This document shows positions 56,391 through 64,000 of a stretch of 64,000 bases of DNA, in pieces. Within the stretch, counting starts at the first letter, position 1. Every line of letters begins with the position of its first letter. Source of the stretch: Bacteroides bouchesdurhonensis (lineage in GTDB: Bacteria; Bacteroidota; Bacteroidia; Bacteroidales; Bacteroidaceae); the NCBI RefSeq assembly GCF_900155865.1, contig NZ_LT707006.1, forward strand, positions 889,626-953,625, given 5' to 3'. The notes under the pieces were generated by a model. The model ran no database searches, was not told the DNA's origin, and saw nothing but the letters and a program-made list of their open reading frames with translations. The translations under genes and the position numbers were made by a program.

Positions 56391-57521
56391 ATGGAACCAT
56401 CTATATACAGTTTTTCACTTTGTGCCGCACTGCCGTTGATGTTATTCTTCGGCTTTTATTTTTTGTTTGCAAAGACTCCTGAAAAGAAAATTTTCAAGAA
56501 TTATCTCCGCTCCCGACAGATTATGGGTATAGCTATGCTGCTGCTTTCGGCAAATTATTCGGTACATTTCTTCTTTGGTATTCGATTCAAAAATGCGGAT
56601 TCTTCCATATTGATGAACATGTCCACATACTTCCTGTGCTATTCTCTGTTCAGTTCGGCATTGATAATGTTGCTTGATTGTTTTTACATTACCAAACGGC
56701 GTGTGTGGACACATATCATTTTATGGATTATATTCTCAACTCTTTCCGGAGTTGTGTTGTTCCTGTTGCCAAGCGGAATCATGCAAAAAATCTCTTTATT
56801 TGCTTTAGCTGTCTGGTTAATCGTTTTTGGAGTCGTTTTAGCTCGCAGAGTCATAATTGCATATCGTAGAGCCATTCGGATTTTCAATGAAACTCAGGCG
56901 GATGATATAGGCACATATATCGAATGGCTTTCCATATTCACTTATTGGGCTGTTATCTTCGGTGTCGGATGCGGATTGCTGACATTTCTGCCAGACAAAT
57001 ATGTTTTTATCTGGATTTTGTCGTCAATACCGTTCTACAGCTATCTTTTCTACAGCTATCAGAACTACCTGCTGTTCTATGAACAGGTGGAAAATGCTTT
57101 TGAGCAAGATATACAGTCTGAAGAAGAACTTCTGACAGATACGGAAACAGAACCTGAAATAGTTTCTGAGAAAGAAGTTCCAGTGTCCTATACAGAAATT
57201 ATAGAGAAAGTGGCCAACTGGATAAAGACAGACGGCTATGTCCAGCAGGGACTTACCATAAAAGAACTGTCCGAAATACTTCATACGAACCGTACCTATC
57301 TTTCCGCTTATATCAAGACTACGTATAAAATGACATTCCGCGAATGGATAACCGGTCTCCGGTTGGAGTATGCGAAAAACATACTGAAGGAGCATCCGGA
57401 AATCAATATACAGAAGCTGGCTGAGTCTTCCGGTTTTCTTTCCCGCAGTAACTTTATCAAATCATTTACAGAGAAGGAAGGATGTACGCCTGGCAAGTGG
57501 AAAAAAGCAAATCTGGAATAA
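56391..57521 (+). CDS. Membrane-anchored AraC-type regulator
   Basis: A 376-residue protein. About seven hydrophobic segments fill residues 5-225. A linker rich in E and T follows, then a C-terminal AraC-type double helix-turn-helix (about residues 265-372: GLTIKELSEILHTNRTYLSAYIKTTYKMTFREWITGLRLEYAKNILKEH and IQKLAESSGFLSRSNFIKSFTEKEGCTPGKWKK). It lies directly upstream of four spaced repeats and the promoter of the second fimbria cassette and is their likely activator. The GC content is lower than in the PRTRC genes. Confidence 0.88.
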   Translation: MEPSIYSFSLCAALPLMLFFGFYFLFAKTPEKKIFKNYLRSRQIMGIAMLLLSANYSVHFFFGIRFKNADSSILMNMSTYFLCYSLFSSALIMLLDCFYITKRRVWTHIILWIIFSTLSGVVLFLLPSGIMQKISLFALAVWLIVFGVVLARRVIIAYRRAIRIFNETQADDIGTYIEWLSIFTYWAVIFGVGCGLLTFLPDKYVFIWILSSIPFYSYLFYSYQNYLLFYEQVENAFEQDIQSEEELLTDTETEPEIVSEKEVPVSYTEIIEKVANWIKTDGYVQQGLTIKELSEILHTNRTYLSAYIKTTYKMTFREWITGLRLEYAKNILKEHPEINIQKLAESSGFLSRSNFIKSFTEKEGCTPGKWKKANLE

Positions 57522-57571
57522 TTTGTGTGGTAAAAAGCCGATGAAAAAGGTCTCAGAAGCTCATTTTCAAA

Positions 57572-57651
57572 AAGTGCTCAAGCGACAAAAAAGTGCTAAT
57601 TCGACAAAAAAAAGTGCTCAAACGACAATTTGAAAAGTGCTCAAACGACAA
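57572..57651 (+). repeat. Four GTGCT-N4-CGACA repeats, likely activator sites
   Basis: Units at 57572, 57591, 57612 and 57635 share AAGTGCT and CGACAA with constant internal spacing. Unit-to-unit distances are 19, 21 and 23 bases. All point the same way and end about 45 bases before the -33 box at 57,697. This is the arrangement expected for AraC-type activators. Confidence 0.75.
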
Positions 57652-57696
57652 TTTTTATAAAACGCTGTATTTCAACAGAAAAAGTTTTTGTAATAT

Positions 57697-57727
57697 TTTG
57701 GGCGCTGAATGGCATTTATTACCTTTG
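57697..57727 (+). promoter_or_regulatory. Promoter of the second fimbria cassette
   Basis: TTTG (57697-57700), a 19-base spacer and TACCTTTG (57720-57727) form a complete Bacteroides promoter. The original start codon lies at 57,759, 32 bases later. IS66 now separates it from the genes it once served. Confidence 0.85.
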
Positions 57728-57758
57728 GAGAAGACAAAGATAATAAATTCAAGTTTAT

Positions 57759-57803
57759 ATGAGCAGAAAAATCACTTTTCTCACCCTGTTTCTGTGGCTG
57801 ATG
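57759..57803 (+). pseudogene. Severed 5' end of the DUF3575 gene (signal peptide codons)
   Basis: ATG at 57759 encodes MSRKITFLTLFLWLM and is then interrupted by IS66. Joining it to 60,541 continues in frame as TVTFPVIAQ and restores a normal signal peptide before QKADTTY. Confidence 0.9.
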
Positions 57804-57882
57804 GTAAGCGTCTGAACAAATCCATCTTTTTCTAAGCCTTTAGGCTTCCTACTTTTGTATCCTAATAAATCAGTTCATAATT

Positions 57883-58317
57883 ATGATACAAAAGAAGAAG
57901 TACATGACGCGTGAGGAATTTATCAGGATTCTTCGCCGTCAGAAGGCCAGCAATTTGAGTATAACAGATTTTTGTCACAATGAGGGTTTCCATCGCTCCA
58001 AGTTTTACGAATGGAAGTTGCGTTTCAAAATCACAGATGAAGAGCTTGCCTGTTCCCCCATGGAGGATATGGTAGGTTTCAGTCCCATTATCATAGAGGA
58101 CCGACAGGCTTTACCGGCTTCCCATTCCGCCCCTATGTCTCCTCCCGCTACGGAACCTTACCGGCCGATGAGACAACCGTGCAAGGTTGTAGATAACTCA
58201 GAGATCTCCCTTGAACTTCCCAACGGGATGAAATTGAAATTTAAAGGTCAGTCCGGTTGCAAGGCTGCCCTGAGTTTTATCTCTAAAATATACAATGCCA
58301 ATGTTCTGCCTAAATGA
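57883..58317 (+). CDS. tnpA: IS66 TnpA, small accessory protein
   Basis: A 144-residue protein with an N-terminal helix-turn-helix-like part (MTREEFIRILRRQKASNLSITDFCHNEGFHRSKFYEWKLRFK). The C-terminus LELPNGMKLKFKGQSGCKAALSFISKI is typical of IS66 ORF A. It is required for transposition together with TnpB and TnpC in family members that have been tested. The start of tnpB overlaps its end. Confidence 0.85.
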   Translation: MIQKKKYMTREEFIRILRRQKASNLSITDFCHNEGFHRSKFYEWKLRFKITDEELACSPMEDMVGFSPIIIEDRQALPASHSAPMSPPATEPYRPMRQPCKVVDNSEISLELPNGMKLKFKGQSGCKAALSFISKIYNANVLPK

Positions 58318-58663
58318 TAACATGCGCTACTTCCTGTGCGGCGGCTATACAGACATGCGCAAAAGGATTTTCAGTCTCAGCGGTCTTGTCCATGACAAGA
58401 TGGGTGGTGATGTAAGAAGCGGCGATGTCTATCTGTTCGTGAATCGTGCGAAAAACCGTCTCAAATTGCTTCACGCGGAAACCGGCGGCTTGGTTCTGTA
58501 TGAGAAGCTTCTTGAAGAGGGTACTTTTAAACTGCCTGATTATGATCCCGACACAAAATCCTATCCCATGACGTGGAGCGATCTGGTGATGATGGTCGAA
58601 GGAATAAGTGAGGACAAGAAAAAACGTCAGAGGCGTCTGCGGGATCTGAGAAAGAGGTGGTGA
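58301..58663 (+). CDS. tnpB: IS66 TnpB accessory protein
   Basis: A 120-residue IS66 Orf2-type protein. The start at 58301, MFCLNDNMRYFLCGGYTDMRKRIFSLSGLV, matches the family's MF-L...RY-L--G-TDMRK pattern better than other ATGs (58295, 58322). It contains VYLFVNRAKNRLKLLHAETGGLVLYEKLLEEGTF. It overlaps tnpA by 17 bases, the usual IS66 arrangement implying coupled translation. Confidence 0.88.
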   Translation: MFCLNDNMRYFLCGGYTDMRKRIFSLSGLVHDKMGGDVRSGDVYLFVNRAKNRLKLLHAETGGLVLYEKLLEEGTFKLPDYDPDTKSYPMTWSDLVMMVEGISEDKKKRQRRLRDLRKRW

Positions 58664-58751
58664 TGCCTTAAAAGACACTGAAAATAAACCTTTTGCAAAC
58701 TTGCCTATCCCGATTTTTTTCCTTATCTTTATATCACAAATAAATCAGGAA

Positions 58752-60347
58752 ATGACAAGGGAAGACACATTAGTGCAAATGATACAGTCCTTGAAGGAGC
58801 AACTTTCTGTGATGGCGGCGACCAACCGCAAGCAGAATGAGACGATTGTCTCGCAAGCCCAAACAATCGAGGAACTCCGGAGTACGATAGTTGATCTGAA
58901 CGCTTCACTGGCATGGCTGAAAAGGAAAGTGTTCGGAAAGATGAGTGAGAAATGTAAACCCATTAAGGGGGACCCCATGCTCCCTTTTGAATACGGCGAT
59001 CTGGAACAGGTCGAGGCGGAAATCGAAGAAGCCCGCAACAGGGCGGCGGCGCAGATTACCGTCCCGAAAGTCCAGATCGCCGGAAAAACATCCCGCCGTA
59101 ACCGGGTGGTGATGGATGACCTGCCTGTGGTTACCGTCGTCATCGAACCCGAAGGCCTTGATCCCGATAAATACGTCAAGATAGACGAGGAACACACCAG
59201 AACTCTTGAGATGAAGCCGGGATATCTCTATGTGAAAGACACGGTACGTCCCACGTATGCCCTCAAGGATGACACGGAAGCCATTGAGAACGGCAGGAAA
59301 ACTGTTATAACCGCTCCCATGCCACTGATGCCCATATATAAAGGCATGCCCGGGGCTTCCATGCTCGCTGAGGTCCTCTTACAGAAATACGAATACCATG
59401 TCCCGTTCTACCGACAAGTGAAACAGCTGGAACATCTGGGGGTGAAGCTGTCACGAAAGACATTGGGAGGTTGGTTCAAACCCGTCTGCGAACTTCTGGA
59501 ACCGCTTTATCTGGAACTCAAGAAGGTAGTACTCTCCTCCGATTATATACAGGTTGACGAGACCACGCTTCCGGTTATAGACCATGACAGGCACAAGGCG
59601 GCGAAGGAGTACATCTGGATGGTCCGAGCGGCTATGCCGCGCCTGCTCTTCTTCCATTATGACGACGGTTCACGTGCGCAGAAAGTGGCGGTCGAACTCC
59701 TGAAGCCGTTCAAGGGATACCTTCAATGTGACGGTTACTCCGCTTATGACATTTTTGAAGAGAAGGAGGATGTGCATCTGTGTGCTTGTCTCGCACACAT
59801 ACGCAGGCATCTGGAGTCAGGAAAGGAAGAAAACCGGGAATATGCCATGCAGGGACTTAAATTTATACAAGACCTGTATAATGTGGAGCATATGGCTGAT
59901 GAGCGGCAACTCTCCTATGAGGAACGTGCGGCACTGCGGCAGCGTCTGGCCGGACCACTGCTTGACGCCTTTGAGCTCTGGCTTCAGAACACATACCCCA
60001 AAGTACTTAAACGCAGTCTTATGGGAAAGGCCATAGCCTATACTTATCCTCTCATGCCAAGAATGAGACACTATCTGTATGATGGAAGAATCTTTATTGA
60101 CAACAACGGGGCGGAAAACGCACTGAGACCTATCGTTCTGACCAGAAAAAACATGCTGTTCTGTGGGAATCAGGAGGCGGCTAAAAATACAGCTGTCATC
60201 TGTTCGTTGCTCAGCTCCTGCAAGGAGTGTGGAGTCAATCCGCGCGAATGGTTGAACCATGTCATCACAAAACTGCCATATTACCTCGAACCCAAATCGA
60301 GCAGGAATCTCCGGGAGTTGCTTCCGGACAAGTGGACATTAGCATGA
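58752..60347 (+). CDS. tnpC: IS66 transposase TnpC
   Basis: The DDE transposase of the element, 531 residues from the ATG at 58752. An N-terminal coiled coil precedes WLKRKVFGKMSEK. The catalytic domain shows YIQVDETTLPVI (Asp), YLQCDGYSAYD (Asp) and IDNNGAENALRPIVLTRKNMLFCGN (Glu), and ends WLNHVITKLPYYLE. An upstream in-frame ATG (58701) adds a hydrophobic stretch that is not part of the family. The gene is intact. Confidence 0.95.
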   Translation: MTREDTLVQMIQSLKEQLSVMAATNRKQNETIVSQAQTIEELRSTIVDLNASLAWLKRKVFGKMSEKCKPIKGDPMLPFEYGDLEQVEAEIEEARNRAAAQITVPKVQIAGKTSRRNRVVMDDLPVVTVVIEPEGLDPDKYVKIDEEHTRTLEMKPGYLYVKDTVRPTYALKDDTEAIENGRKTVITAPMPLMPIYKGMPGASMLAEVLLQKYEYHVPFYRQVKQLEHLGVKLSRKTLGGWFKPVCELLEPLYLELKKVVLSSDYIQVDETTLPVIDHDRHKAAKEYIWMVRAAMPRLLFFHYDDGSRAQKVAVELLKPFKGYLQCDGYSAYDIFEEKEDVHLCACLAHIRRHLESGKEENREYAMQGLKFIQDLYNVEHMADERQLSYEERAALRQRLAGPLLDAFELWLQNTYPKVLKRSLMGKAIAYTYPLMPRMRHYLYDGRIFIDNNGAENALRPIVLTRKNMLFCGNQEAAKNTAVICSLLSSCKECGVNPREWLNHVITKLPYYLEPKSSRNLRELLPDKWTLA

Positions 60348-60351
60348 GACA

Positions 60352-60406
60352 AATCCATAGACAGTCCATGGAAAGTCCACGGAAAATCCATGGACAATCC
60401 ACGACA
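60352..60406. repeat. Five 11-bp tandem units inside the IS66 right end
   Basis: TCCA starts at 60354, 60365, 60376, 60387 and 60398, an exact 11-base period. Units read roughly ARTCCAYGGAM and contain palindromic cores TCCATGGA. They lie 4 bases after the tnpC stop, about 110 bases from the right end, and may be transposase binding sites. Confidence 0.8.
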
Positions 60407-60510
60407 ATCTCACTTCTGAGATACGACAACCAAACATGAGCAGTAATAATCATATCTGACCACCATTAAGGTAGTGCGTAAACAAACTACACTAAAATCA
60501 AATACGCAAG

Positions 60511-61596
60511 ATGGAGTTGTTCAACCGCTTACGGCTGATGACGGTAACTTTTCCTGTCATTGCGCAGCAGAAAGCAGACACGACCTACACCTTCCGGTTC
60601 GTTCCGCAGAAGGACATGTTCTACGTGCCTTGGAATGGCAATGACACGGAACTTGCCCGTCTGCTGGAATGCATCGAGCGCAACAGAACGGACATTCTTG
60701 ACGGCAGGCTGCCGCTGCTGGTTGACGGCTACTGCAACTCGCTGGGCAGTGAAACCGAGAACCTTGCCACGGCGAAGATCCGTGCCAACCGTGTGAAATC
60801 CGAACTGATTATCCGTGCGGAAATCAAGGAAGAAAACTTTATCACCCGCAACCATGCGACAGAGGGAGACTTTGTCACTGTGCGCCTGACGGTACCGGTC
60901 AAGGAAACAGCCGTGACGGATGCGGAAGCGGAAGCACGACGCAAGGCGGAAGCCGAACGACTGGAAGCCGAGAAGCGTGCCGAACAGGAACGACTTGCCG
61001 AAGAGCAGCGCAAGGCGGAAGAAGCCCGACTTGCCGCTGAAAAGGCAGAAGCCGAGAAAGCCGCTCAACAAAATACACTTGCCGACACGCCGTCGGAAAC
61101 CAAAATCACAACTGATTATCATCTCTCCCTGCGTGCCAACCTGCTGCGCTGGGCTACCCTGACACCCGACCTTGGCGTGGAATGGCGCATCTGCCCATCG
61201 TGGGGCATTGCCGTAAACGGCTCGTGGACTTCATGGACGTGGAGCGACAAGGACCGCCGCTATGCACTCTGGGAAGTGGCTCCGGAAGTGCGTTACTATA
61301 TGGGTGAGAAGAAAGCCTGGTATCTGGGCGCGCTGTTCAAGGCCGGACAGTTCAACTACAAGCTCTCCGAAACAGGCAAACAGGGCGACCTGATGGGTGG
61401 CGGCATCACCGCCGGCCACCAGCTGCGGCTGAACAAGGCACTGGCTCTTGATTTCAACCTCGGTCTGGGCTACCTGAATGCCGACTATGAGAAATATGAG
61501 GTCATCGACGGCGTGCGTGTACGCCACGGCAACGAGACAAAAGATTGGTGGGGCCCCATCAATGCCGGTGTGACATTGGTATGGAAGTTATTCTAA
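60511..61596 (+). CDS. DUF3575 protein with IS66-derived start (no signal peptide)
   Basis: From 60,541 this encodes the rest of the severed gene at 57,759. The present ATG at 60511 is the first codon of the IS66 right repeat, giving MELFNRLRLM in place of the signal peptide. The downstream part has a short OmpA-like region (PLLVDGYCNSLGSETENLATAKIRANRVKSELI), a long K/E/A coiled coil (about residues 140-195, with repeated AEA-RKAEAERLEAEK) and a DUF3575 domain ending WWGPINAGVTLVWKLF. Without a signal peptide it can hardly reach the outer membrane. Intact it would have 366 residues. Confidence 0.85.
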   Translation: MELFNRLRLMTVTFPVIAQQKADTTYTFRFVPQKDMFYVPWNGNDTELARLLECIERNRTDILDGRLPLLVDGYCNSLGSETENLATAKIRANRVKSELIIRAEIKEENFITRNHATEGDFVTVRLTVPVKETAVTDAEAEARRKAEAERLEAEKRAEQERLAEEQRKAEEARLAAEKAEAEKAAQQNTLADTPSETKITTDYHLSLRANLLRWATLTPDLGVEWRICPSWGIAVNGSWTSWTWSDKDRRYALWEVAPEVRYYMGEKKAWYLGALFKAGQFNYKLSETGKQGDLMGGGITAGHQLRLNKALALDFNLGLGYLNADYEKYEVIDGVRVRHGNETKDWWGPINAGVTLVWKLF

Positions 61597-61612
61597 CACG
61601 GAGGAATAGAAT

Positions 61613-62500
61613 ATGAAAGCAAAACAATATATAAATATGATGGGAATGGCAGCCGCCGTGCTGCTCTCTTCCTGCGTGAAGGACACGCTTTATGACACGC
61701 CGCACCCCGACTACGGGAAGATTGCGGTAACAGCCGACTGGTCGGCCCGCGGTGAGGGTATCGACATACCTGCCACATGGACGGTCACCATGGGCGACTA
61801 TACGGGTACGGAGACTTCCGCCACCCATGCCCCCGACCATCTGTTTGCTCCGGGCAGCTACACCCTTGCGGTGTGGAACCCGGCTGAAGGAATCACGGTG
61901 AACGGCACCACAGCCACCATTGCCGCAGCCACGGGAACCCGGGCAGGCACGGATGCCTTTGTGAACAATGCCCCGGGATGGTTCTTCACCTATACGGAAC
62001 AGGTGACCATCGAGAAAGACAAGAACTATCCGCTGACCGCTACAATGAAGCAGCAGGTGCGCGAGCTGACGCTTGTCGTCGAACCGACGGGTGATGCCGC
62101 TGGACGCATCACGGAGATTGTTGCCCATCTGACGGGTGCAGCCCGAACACTCAATTTCGCTACTGATACCTACGGAGCCGCTTCGAACGTCGTGCTGCCC
62201 TTCACCAAGATAACCGAAGGTGACGATGCTGGCAAGTGGAAAGCCACGGTGCGGCTACTGGGTGTGACAGGCACGGAACAACTGCTGACGGGTGAAATCC
62301 GCTATGCGGACGGCAACCCGACCCCCACGATGCTGAAAAGCGACCTCACGGAAGCCCTCAAGGAGTTCAATACCAGAAAGGGCGCATCGCTGACCCTCGG
62401 CGGAACGCTGGTTGAGACTCCCGAAGGCATGGAAGTGGACGGAGCCGAAATCAACGGCTGGGAAGAAGTGAAAGGTGATGATGTAAATGCCGATTTGTAA
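61613..62500 (+). CDS. DUF5119 family lipoprotein
   Basis: A 295-residue exported lipoprotein (lipobox LLSSC, then VKDTLYDTPHPDYGKIAVTADWSARGEGIDIPATW). The 'Y-TPHPD-GK' start resembles the DUF5119 protein at 42,848 (CYDHPHFATVRVVFDW). It is the second gene of the plus-strand cassette, 16 bases after the DUF3575 gene, and probably an accessory fimbrial subunit. Sequence identity to the other copy looks low, so the two cassettes are old relatives, not recent duplicates. Confidence 0.75.
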   Translation: MKAKQYINMMGMAAAVLLSSCVKDTLYDTPHPDYGKIAVTADWSARGEGIDIPATWTVTMGDYTGTETSATHAPDHLFAPGSYTLAVWNPAEGITVNGTTATIAAATGTRAGTDAFVNNAPGWFFTYTEQVTIEKDKNYPLTATMKQQVRELTLVVEPTGDAAGRITEIVAHLTGAARTLNFATDTYGAASNVVLPFTKITEGDDAGKWKATVRLLGVTGTEQLLTGEIRYADGNPTPTMLKSDLTEALKEFNTRKGASLTLGGTLVETPEGMEVDGAEINGWEEVKGDDVNADL

Positions 62501-62520
62501 CTAATATAATGACAGATATA

Positions 62521-63408
62521 ATGAAGACAAGATTTTTTGCACTTGCGACGCTCGTCCTCGCACTGGCAGCCTGCAACAACGACAACGAGAACCTGAACGG
62601 TGACCCAGTGGCCGCCCAGTTTACCGCCGACATCGCCCTCGCCACCCGCGCCAGCGGAACCACCTGGGATAACGGCGACCGTATCGGCATCACCGACATC
62701 GGCAACGACACCCAGTACGGCAACGTGCCTTTCATCCTGAAAAATGGGAAATTTGAGGCAGAAAAAAAGGTCATCTATATCGAAGATACAAAGACCCATA
62801 CTTTCCGCGCCTACTATCCGTACAACGCGGCGGGAGGTATCCTCGCAGCCACGACCGATGCCACGGCGCAGCAGAACCAGTCTGCCATTGACTTCCTCTT
62901 TGCCACAGGAGCCACGGGAGACAAAAAAAGCCCGGTAGTGAGCTTCACCGACAAAACCGGCAAAGGCGGTGAAGACAACTCCTTCCACCACCGCATGAGC
63001 CGGATAACCCTTACCTTCGAGGCGGGCGACGGCGTGGATTTCAGCGTGGTCAAGCCTGAACGTTACACGCTGGACGGATTGTTACTCACCGGTACGTTCA
63101 ACACGGCCGACGGTATTGCCACCGCAGACAACGGAGTACAGACCGGAGAACTGGCCATGAATCTGGCAGACGGCAATCTCACGTCATCGATCATCCTCTT
63201 CCCGCAGACAGTTGCATCCCTGCCGTTGGTTGTGAATTACAAAGGTCAGGAATATCATGCCACACTCACCATGCCCGAAGGCGCACTGCTGGCGGGCAAC
63301 AACTATACCTATACCGTCAAGGTACGCAACAAAGTCCTTGAAGTCAGCGAAGCCACCATTGCAAAGTGGAACGATATAGACGGTGGAGATGTGGGTGCTG
63401 ACCTGTAG
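62521..63408 (+). CDS. Fimbrillin family lipoprotein
   Basis: A 295-residue lipoprotein from the ATG at 62521 (MKTRFFALATLVLALAAC, lipidated C18). It has the fimbrillin-like segments ALATRASGTTWDNGDRIGI and HRMSRITLTFEAGDGVDF and ends with the Bacteroidales fimbrillin strand YTVKVRNKVLEVSEATIAKWNDIDGGDV. It is probably the shaft or a structural subunit of the cassette's fimbria. A candidate maturation arginine is in LATRAS. An upstream in-frame ATG (62509) is less likely. Confidence 0.83.
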   Translation: MKTRFFALATLVLALAACNNDNENLNGDPVAAQFTADIALATRASGTTWDNGDRIGITDIGNDTQYGNVPFILKNGKFEAEKKVIYIEDTKTHTFRAYYPYNAAGGILAATTDATAQQNQSAIDFLFATGATGDKKSPVVSFTDKTGKGGEDNSFHHRMSRITLTFEAGDGVDFSVVKPERYTLDGLLLTGTFNTADGIATADNGVQTGELAMNLADGNLTSSIILFPQTVASLPLVVNYKGQEYHATLTMPEGALLAGNNYTYTVKVRNKVLEVSEATIAKWNDIDGGDVGADL

Positions 63409-63442
63409 GATTTTAATAATTAATCGATTAGAATAAAGAATT

Positions 63443-64000
63443 ATGAGACATAGATTATTTATCCCCGCAGCCACCGCACTGCTGTTCGCCCTCGCCGCCT
63501 GCACGCAGGACGAACTTGCTGACGATAACCGTCTGCCCGAAGGTGAATACCCCGTCGTCATCCGTGCCACCGGACTGTCCGTAGAAGCAACGCCGCTGGC
63601 AGCCCCTTCCACTCGTGCCGCTGTGGACGGCGATTGGCAGGGCGTCACTTCCGTGGCACTCAAGATGGGCGATGCGGTAAAGGAATACACCGTAACGGCT
63701 TCTACCGATTTCAAGAGTGCCACGCTTTCACGCGAGAACGATCCGTACTACTGGACCAGCCGCGACCCGATTACCGTATCGGCATGGTGGCCCTTCAACA
63801 ATGCCGACATCACACAGATGCCTGCCGTGAAGGTGGCCGAAGACCAAAGCAAACTGGCTGACTTCCAAAACAGCGACTTCATCTCTGCTGAGAACCGGAA
63901 GGTGGAATTTAACAACCCGACTCTTGAATTTACCCACCGCACGGCACGCGTGACAATCGAACTGAAGCCCGGCACGGGATTCACGAGCGTCGCCGGTGCC
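63443..64000 (+). CDS. Fimbrillin family lipoprotein, cut by window end
   Basis: Starts at the ATG at 63443 and is still open at the window edge (186 codons). It has a lipoprotein signal (MRHRLFIPAATALLFALAAC, then TQDELADD). The text PLAAPSTRAAVDGDWQGVTSVALKMGDAVKEYTV and YWTSRDPITVSAWWPFN is typical of fimbrillin-like proteins. It follows the previous fimbrillin gene by 34 bases. More cassette genes probably lie beyond the window. Confidence 0.8.
   Translation, partial: MRHRLFIPAATALLFALAACTQDELADDNRLPEGEYPVVIRATGLSVEATPLAAPSTRAAVDGDWQGVTSVALKMGDAVKEYTVTASTDFKSATLSRENDPYYWTSRDPITVSAWWPFNNADITQMPAVKVAEDQSKLADFQNSDFISAENRKVEFNNPTLEFTHRTARVTIELKPGTGFTSVAGA

Larger units (their letters stand above)
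57804..60532 (+). mobile_element. Complete IS66 family insertion sequence
   Basis: The terminal inverted repeats start with GTAAGCG and match at 19 of 22 positions (57804-57825 and, inverted, 60511-60532). An 8-bp target duplication GGCTGATG lies at 57796-57803 and 60533-60540. Three genes (tnpA, tnpB, tnpC) are intact. The element length is 2729 bases, normal for the family. The perfect duplication suggests a recent insertion. Confidence 0.95.

Noticed and set aside
57572..57651. Short CRISPR-like array
   Set aside because: Units are only 17 bases with 2 to 6 base gaps of AT-rich sequence and no spacers; regulator sites fit better.

Overview
The window looks like a Bacteroides-type chromosome (Bacteroidota, order Bacteroidales). 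The evidence is a merged S10-spc-alpha ribosomal operon with map, infA and rpmJ inside it, mostly A/T-rich leaders without Shine-Dalgarno motifs, repeated copies of the Bacteroides promoter -7 box (TAnnTTTG), a DUF3467 gene after rpoC, and fimbrillin-type lipoproteins. The species cannot be fixed from sequence alone.

Layout. 1-26,960 is core information processing: rpoB, rpoC, a DUF3467 gene, rpsL, rpsG, fusA, then an unbroken run from rpsJ to rplQ that ends in a strong terminator. 27,023-40,422 is ordinary chromosome of lower GC: two small unrecognised proteins, a membrane-anchored MutS-like ATPase, an IS110/IS1111-type insertion sequence in front of it, two orphan genes, and a complete efflux operon (TetR repressor, TolC-type outer membrane channel, lipoprotein adaptor, RND pump, PII-like PG0541-type protein) closed by a terminator.

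From about 40,430 to the window end the sequence becomes mosaic and in large parts clearly GC-richer, as in a Bacteroidales integrative/conjugative element. It opens with a parA-rhh partition-like pair in which parA has a one-base expansion of a G tract exactly at its Walker A motif. Next come a minus-strand fimbria-like cassette (DUF3575/OmpA-like, DUF5119, fimbrillin) and a divergent membrane LuxR-type regulator. They are followed by DUF3945 and DUF4099 proteins, topoisomerase III, and a PRTRC cluster (E, C, a hidden 55-residue ORF, an F-position protein, B, ThiF). After that come a membrane AraC-type regulator and a second fimbria-like cassette on the plus strand that runs off the window. 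No integrase, relaxase or tra gene lies in the window, so the far end of the element is outside it.

How the parts relate. The second fimbria cassette has a textbook promoter (57,697-57,727) preceded by four spaced repeats next to the AraC-type gene. A complete IS66 element (57,804-60,532, with perfect 8-bp target duplication GGCTGATG) has inserted inside the signal peptide codons of its first gene. Promoter and regulator are therefore cut off from the operon, and a chimeric ORF without signal peptide remains. The least explained structure is a pair of about 89-base fold-back elements at 51,482-51,570 and 52,053-52,140 that flank a small membrane protein gene. Their outer stems differ in sequence but both pair, which points to selection for structure. 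No tRNA, rRNA or CRISPR array was seen.
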